Below are positions 58,901-64,000 of a DNA stretch of 64,000 bases, piece by piece. The DNA comes from Micromussa lordhowensis (taxonomy: Eukaryota; Cnidaria; Anthozoa; Scleractinia; Lobophylliidae), in the NCBI GenBank assembly GCA_964020085.1, contig OZ026603.1, positions 10,162,426 through 10,226,425 of the forward strand. The letters are read 5' to 3'. The position numbers were made by a program, and so were the translations under genes. A model generated the notes under the pieces. It worked only from the letters and a program-made list of their open reading frames with translations, did not search any database and was not told where the DNA came from. Position 1 is the first letter of the stretch, and each line of letters begins with the position of its first letter.

Positions 58901-61900
58901 TCTAATGAGGCATTTCTCGGGCCCTGATTCCACTCTCGCTGTAGGCCCCGATGGCTCGTTATTGTTTCCCTCGAATCCCCGCACCGGCGGAATCCCCAAC
59001 AGACACAGACCCGGCGGGCACCGTAGTCCAATGCCCGAGAGATTGATCTGGAGTTACATTATCCAGCTGTCCTCAGCACTAAGGACGGTACACGCTTCTG
59101 GCTTGGCTTGTAGAGTTATCGATCCCTCCAAGATTTTATTAATTGGAAACTCAAGGTGAGCATTTGTTTGTAAACCTTTTTCACGAAGAAGACGAGTGGA
59201 GCCAAAGCCGGGATCACTGAGTCATGTTCTCAGGCAAGACACCTTACTCTCGCAATGTCTCTCTTCCTGTGGGGGGGGGGGGGGGTTTCCCCCAGACCCC
59301 TAGGGGGACACAGGGGTCATTCACCGCCTACTTGACAAGCCTTCCCAGCTACTACCAATCTTGAAGAAGTGGTTTAAGTTCCCGTCTGTCATCGAACAAA
59401 GCGTAATTTTCTAACGTTATTATATTTTTCAACTACAAATCGTATCTTGAGCTCTTCAAATTTTCATTTCTTACGTTATGAGGAGTGTTCCTGGTAGACA
59501 GAAATCGTTTCTGCCCATCATTTGGTTTCTCCTTTGACCTTGCTGTAAAGAGTGCTAGTTTACTCGTTTTCGTGCTCACGCAATGCGAGACTGATAATAA
59601 CGAAATTTCTCCTTTCGGTTGGCTATGTTTTTAAACAGACAGGTGATAAGAATAAAGAAAATCGTCAGGTAAGGAACAGTCTCAAGTAATGGTACAATCA
59701 TAGTACCATTAAAACCCTCAGGAGAAAACAATTCGATGAAAAGTGAAGCCTTGGAGCCAAGTCTGGCTCATAGCTGCCGGAGCTTATCCCGGTTTCTGTA
59801 GCATTAAGCGGCTAGAAGTATTTCTACTTCCCCTGGACAGGATGCTAGTCCATCGCAGGTCACTTCCCCGCAATTTTGTTAGGTTTCCCCAACAAATAGC
59901 AGGTACCCATTTATACACCTGGGTGGAGAGAGACACTGTGAGAGTAAAGTGTCTTGCCCAAGAACACAACACACTGTCCCCGGCCAGGGCTCGAACCCGG
60001 ACCGCTCGCTCCGGAGTCGAGTGCACTAACCATGAGGCCACCGCGCCTCCCCAATTCGATGAAACCATCCCTCGAATTTGATCAGTTATCTCATGGGAAT
60101 TGGGAACCCCAAAGTAATAGTTAAATTTGATTGAAAAACACCGAAGAGATAAGAAGTAACAAAAATGTGAGAAGTTTGTTTGAGGAAGATTGACACGGAT
60201 TAACAACGACGAACTTAATGTCATGATTTTTTCTCCATGACACCTCACTGAAAATTATTTGTTTTGTGGTTTTATTCACAGGCTCAGAATAAACGGCTGT
60301 GGCATATTTGATGTTCTCAGTTTCGACGCCAGTAACAGTCCAAACGCTATGATTCCTCATTTTCAGGTAAATCCACTGGGCATTATGGTAGAAACTTCTA
60401 GCTTCGTTTAGGGGGCGAATTCTGTACTCTATGGGTTGCATCAGATAAAGTTTGTAATTATGTGTTTGTTTCAGTTTCTTGTTCGTGGAACTCTCTGATT
60501 GGTTCAAAAACCTTGTGTGACTTACGCTAGCCAATTAGAGGAAACATGGTGTCTTATCAGCCAATCAGAAGCAAATCTAAAACAATTGCGGCTTGGCTGA
60601 CGCGCAAGTTTTCCCGCGGTTGGTGAAGATCACATGTTGTTGCCTCGAGTGTTTTGTTCTTTGACAACACTTAAAATTTCTCCTTTCGTTTGTTTGTGTT
60701 TTTTTACCGTTTTTCTTGTAGCAAGAGGATCTGACTTCCCTTGGTAAGCTGGTCCTTGCCTTGGCCTGTTATTCTCTCCAAGCAGTTCAGCGAGAACATA
60801 TTCAGCAGTCATTGGAATACATGGCTATGAACTACTCTTCAGATCTTAAAAATCTTATCATGTAAGTTGTGTTTATAATTAGGTTTCTCTGAAACCTCAA
60901 CTATCTTTGTTCAAAGTTTTATGCTTTGGAGCTCAGTTTGCTTTAGGCAGTCGACAGGTTTTCATCATTGAAACTTTATAGTGTTTCCGTGGCGGCCAAA
61001 CATAAGAGGAGAACTCAATTTTCCATTTTCCAGAGGAGAGAAATGTTATTCTTTGAGAACACCAAATATGGCGGGCGTGACGTCATCATGTGAAAACGAT
61101 CCATATAAACTGTAGCAAAGTGTCGTTTTAAAAGCCACAAGGCACCGAAAAGGTTTACCTTTTATCAGACGTCGACTATTTGCTCCAGCTTGAAAGGAAA
61201 AATACATTTACCGTGCTTTCTGTCATTGTAAACTCGTTTGTTTCCCTGTATAGGCTGGAGAAAGTTGAAAAGTTGAAAACGCCGCTTTATTTCTCCGTTT
61301 AGGCTTACCGTCCACACTAGTCCGGACCGAAACCCGAGCTCTTCGAAAACGCTCTTCAAACTGGAGGAATTTGAAAACGCCGGCTTTGCGTTTCAACTGT
61401 GAACGGAAAACGTTTTGAAAACGGAGCATTTCGAAAACGATGACGTTGGGATAGTCATTTGATTTCCCTGTCCGAGTTTTCCTCAAACACAAATCCAAAA
61501 TGACCGATGATTGTTGCGTTTTTAAATTCTTCCGGCGTGGCGTGGACGGGAAACATTTGATGTGTTTTCAGAGTGAAACCTCCGTTTTCAAATTCCTCCG
61601 GGGTAGTGTTGACGGGTCTTGTCTTCCCAGCAGTCCTCTAACACTGCACGTAAAGAGCGGGAATGCCATCATGACAGTTTGAAAGGAAAAATAATTTTAC
61701 TGTACTTTCTTTCACTGTAAACTGATGTGTATTTTTGTGTAGCTTTATGATCCGTGCATTATTTTTTAGCTATCTTCTTAGCAGTCCTCTCCCATCGCAT
61801 ATGAAGAGCGTGAATGACATCATGCCGATGATTGGCGCCAGATTCTACACGCAACTGGACGCTGCTCAAGTCAAGTGCGATGTTTTGGAGGGTGAATTGG

Positions 61901-63981
61901 CCAAGGTAACACTTATTACCCCGTAATTTCTGTCTCATAAAGCTCTCAGAAAGCATTTCGGCAATGTTCGGGTGGTCTTCGGCAGACTCCCGATGTCTTC
62001 GGACAATCTTCGGAATAGATTCACAGCTTTAGTTACCCTTATCAACTTAAAGCTGATAAGAAATCTATTAAGAAATCTTCGGAAACCGCGCGCGCTCTTC
62101 CGGCTTCAACGGACTAACTTGGGAACTTTATTTCTAGCAGACCAAGAAAATTGAGCATTTTTTAAGTGTTGTTCAAAATAAAAAAAATCCATGTAATAGC
62201 AATGTGTGATCTTTTATCAATTGTGAAAGGTGAAAGGTGAACTAATTTTAGCTTTTCTCCTCTTTGATTTAGGAAATGGAAAACGGCCGTCTTTTCAGAA
62301 TCCTCTGCAAGATGGGAACAATCAACGAACGACCTGAGTAGCTAAGCTTTTTGTTCTACTATTTACTAAACAGCTTTATCACTTTTTTAGACGTGTTTAC
62401 TGTTAGCTAAGTAAAGCTAGGTGATGGGCTTCTGACTCGTTCCCACTCCTTGGTAGGTTCAGCATGGATCCAAGTTGGTCGGAGACTGGTGACCGATATC
62501 TGTTGAAGTTGTTTAGAGACTATCTTTTCCATCAAGTGACGGAGAATGGGACACCATGGCTAGACCTAGCTCATATTGTTGCCTGCCTGAACAAGGTGAA
62601 CCACACAGTTAATCAGTTTTAAAGTAATATATCAAACACGAAAGAACGAGTTTGATTACATGTCCAAACACCAAGGAGAGAGTTGAAAACACTACTCGTG
62701 GCGTAGTATTTGGAAATGCGGTCAAACACTGTCTTGAGTATTAGAATATCTTCTTAACTGAGACTAAAACTAAGGAGGAAACGGAGAAAGAAAATCGTAA
62801 AATCTATGCTAATTAAGACCAGATATCCAAACACCGTCACGGTCATGATTTCCTTTGTTTAAACTTAAAATATTATTAACGGTTGCAATTTGTCGTTTTA
62901 TATTGTTACATGACCGTAAAAAAAGATTTGCAGAACAAATGGAATCAGCCGCCATTACTCATGAAAGTAAATAAGCAGTGAAAGAAACCGAATCATCAAG
63001 TTTGTTCTCTGGGAATCCGTTTTAATCTTTTCAGTCTTCTTTCAACATTGTCGCTTCCTCAAATCCCTTAATATGGTCTATTATCATTTATATGGTTCTA
63101 ACTGTTTTGTCTGTGTCTTCGTGCAATCATGTTATAGACCCTTTGCATAAATGGCGCCTAATTTAAATAATAATACTTGATACATCCTTAGCCTCGTGCT
63201 CATGTTTTCAGACAAAGGACTTTTCACATGAATGTGAGGCTTAGGATGTATAAGTATTGTTATTCAAATTTAGGCGCCATTTATGCAAAGGGTCTATTGC
63301 TAGCTATTGTACAGTACTTCCGTGTGATTGTTCAAGATAGTGATAAGTATGTTTGTGAAACCCTAGTGCGTGATAATTCAAATAAAACCTATTGAGTAGA
63401 AGTTTTGTGCGTTACTGTCACTGTTAAATATGCAGTACTGGATGATTCCATCTCCGTTGTCTATTTTGCAAAGTGAAATTTGAGACCAGTTTTCAAACCA
63501 GTTTCTATGACGTGAAAAGAGCACTAACGTAACTATAGATAATAATTCATTAAGTTTAAACAAAGGAAATCATGACCGTGACAGTGTTTGGATCTCTGAT
63601 CTTAATTGTCATAGATTTTTTTTCCGTAATTGTTTTCAGCCGAAAGCAATTACGGGGAATCGAATTGTAAATGGTAAGCGCCATCTTGCTCGGTTCGTTT
63701 GCGGATTTTCGAAAAACCCTTACCATTATTCAACGGTTATTCCAATCGGTGTACTCTGACAGATGGTAAGCGCCCACTGTGACCGCTAAGGACTTATTAT
63801 AGTCATTGATTATAATGTACTGTTTTCTTTGTGTTTCACTTTCTAGCTGGAAGTGGGCACGTCCGAGAAGGTGTGTCTCGTGTCCCGAGATGAACAGTCT
63901 GTGTTAGTGGTGTCGTATCGCGATTTGAAGAACTGCTTCGAAGGCGCCTTCAGTGAAATTCTGTCTGCCTCTCTGACGTAA
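50354..63981 (+). CDS. PAN3: PAN3, subunit of the PAN2-PAN3 poly(A) deadenylase
   Basis: 16 exons: 50354-50495, 51802-52055, 52812-53000, 54338-54460, 55737-55844, 56134-56188, 57055-57125, 57742-57829, 57902-58018, 58858-59155, 60282-60366, 60722-60861, 61770-61905, 62273-62337, 62457-62595, 63847-63981. All phases agree; 714 aa. Residues 18-36 form a CCCH zinc finger (C-x7-C-x5-C-x3-H). A long Pro/Ser/Asn-rich disordered region follows, with the conserved GGTTYFY block. The pseudokinase domain starts near residue 315 (GYMTTCYKATNSKD, LRRIHG, WKKISHSN, LREVFTTKSF, ALRTVHASGLACRV in place of the HRD loop). The coiled coil and C-terminal knob follow (NDIMPMIGARFYTQLDAAQ, GTINERPEF, ETGDRYLLKLFRDYLFHQV, CLNKLEVG). 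PAN3 dimers bind poly(A) and PABP and recruit the PAN2 nuclease to trim mRNA tails in the cytoplasm. The ATG opens directly before the zinc finger. Confidence 0.96.
55355..55585. mobile_element. Inverted pair of Penelope-like terminal fragments
   Basis: A minus-strand copy (55367-55445) abuts a plus-strand copy (55455-55565): ATCAATTGAGTTGATAATGTG against CACATTGTCAACTCAGTTGAT. Ends ACCACAGTTTCTTTAGAAAC. The hairpin core is decayed in both. In a PAN3 intron. Confidence 0.65.
56394..56620. mobile_element. 227-bp MITE
   Basis: AAGGCCCGTTTACATAGGCG and CGCCTGTGTAAACGGGCCTT are terminal inverted repeats of about 35 bp including ATTTTTGTCG; the inner sequence is also partly palindromic. Intron of PAN3. 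Confidence 0.9.
58042..58460 (+). mobile_element. TTAA-flanked MITE, copy C (full length)
   Basis: 419 bp from TTAAGGCGGGGGTAAACGTG to CATGTTTACCCCCGGCCTTAA-type end, inserted 23 bp after a PAN3 splice donor. Near-identical to copies A and B. Confidence 0.9.
58597..58783. mobile_element. MITE with CCGGAGAAATTTGAAA ends
   Basis: CCACACTATACCGGAGAAAT..TTTGAAA at the left and TTTCAAATTTCTCCGGCC..TAGTGTGG at the right are inverted. Related words (CCGTCCACACTA, GCTTTATTTCTACGTTTAG) recur at 61256-61616. Confidence 0.75.
59757..60052 (-). mobile_element. tRNA-derived SINE with conserved core, near full length
   Basis: Minus-strand head GGAGGCGCGGTGGCCTCATG..GGTTCGAGCCC. The plus-strand core is ACACCTGGGTGGAGAGAGAC..TAAAGTGTCTTGCCC and the tail contains GCCGGAGCTTATCCCGGTTT. 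A tail-only fragment lies at 57261-57302. Confidence 0.85.
61188..61745 (+). repeat. Tandem duplication of intron 3' end plus exon start in PAN3
   Basis: AGCTTGAAAGGAAAAATACATT..GTAAACT (61188-61235) recurs at 61675-61725. The start of the exon at 61770 (AGCAGTCCTCT, TGAATGACATCATG) recurs decayed at 61629-61673 (AGCAGTCCTCTAACAC, GGGAATGCCATCATG). The duplicate exon piece has lost the reading frame and a MITE separates the two halves. Confidence 0.65.
61256..61616. mobile_element. MITE-like insertion related to 58597-58783
   Basis: GCTTTATTTCTCCGTTTAGG, CCGTCCACACTAGTCCGG, GAAAACG repeats and a TTCCTCCGGGGTAGTGTTGACGG end resemble the 58597-58783 element. Confidence 0.55.
62791..63630. mobile_element. 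Element with about 80-bp inverted arms
   Basis: ATCCAAACACCGTCACGGTCATG..CCTTTGTTTAAACTTAA (62791-62875) is inverted at 63541-63630. The last intron of PAN3 contains the whole structure, with a separate MITE nested inside. Confidence 0.75.
63135..63297. mobile_element. 163-bp MITE nested in the larger element
   Basis: ATAGACCCTTTGCATAAATG and CATTTATGCAAAGGGTCTAT are perfect inverted ends; the arms continue as GCGCCTAA-TTTAAATAATAATACTT and its inverse. Confidence 0.9.
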
Positions 63982-64000
63982 AAACAGCACTAACGTAACT

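Noticed and set aside
63520..64000. AGCACTAACGTAACT repeated at 63525 and at the window end
   Set aside because: Exact 15-mer match but cut by the window end; cannot tell an element boundary from chance.
1..64000. CRISPR arrays, operons, prophage or bacterial mobile systems
   Set aside because: Spliced animal genes throughout; tandem arrays seen are microsatellites, minisatellites and SINE clusters, without spacer architecture.

Overview
The window is animal nuclear DNA: long introns with GT/AG splice sites, AT-rich spacers, and many tRNA-derived SINEs, foldback MITEs and decayed retroelements. Gene content (SQSTM1/p62, a Cu(+)-ATPase of the ATP7 type, PAN3, a TPR protein resembling TTC29, a RING/B-box protein) is generic metazoan. 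The repeat families look like those of anthozoan cnidarians, most likely a stony coral, but that placement rests on recollection of repeat and peptide motifs and cannot be proved from this window.

Layout. 1534-2721 (+): last three exons of a TPR protein. 3220-4657: decayed L2/CR1-like LINE ending in (ATT)n. 7021-11250 (-): complete five-exon SQSTM1/p62 (PB1, ZZ, a His/Pro- and RGG-rich linker, candidate LIR, UBA) with a TATA-like box and an antioxidant-response-element match upstream. 11940-12780: cluster of four tRNA-Thr-like SINE copies in both orientations. 12941-13524 (-): two in-phase exons of a protein I do not recognise. 13990-20925: repeat-dense block (Penelope-like terminal fragments with a hammerhead-like hairpin, a palindromic pair of them, three copies of a TTAA-flanked MITE, a degenerate minisatellite). 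23037-43851 (+): copper-transporting P1B-ATPase reconstructed as 18 exons, 1383 aa, six metal-binding domains; its first exon is the only uncertain part. 46833-47696 (-): single-exon RING/B-box/coiled-coil (TRIM-type) gene. 50354-63981 (+): complete PAN3, 16 exons, 714 aa, stop codon 19 bases before the window end.

The genes do not form a pathway; this is an ordinary eukaryotic neighbourhood of unrelated housekeeping genes (autophagy receptor, copper export, mRNA deadenylation). I found no clearly new biological system. The most interesting signals are an ARE match in the p62 promoter, an RGG/His-Pro linker in p62, the unknown spliced gene at 12941-13524, alternative candidate first exons for the ATPase, a partial exon duplication inside a PAN3 intron, and the hammerhead-like hairpin carried by a dispersed repeat.

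Exon coordinates were derived by hand from splice consensus, reading-phase continuity and protein-family similarity; all internal exon junctions reported for p62, the ATPase and PAN3 keep frame.
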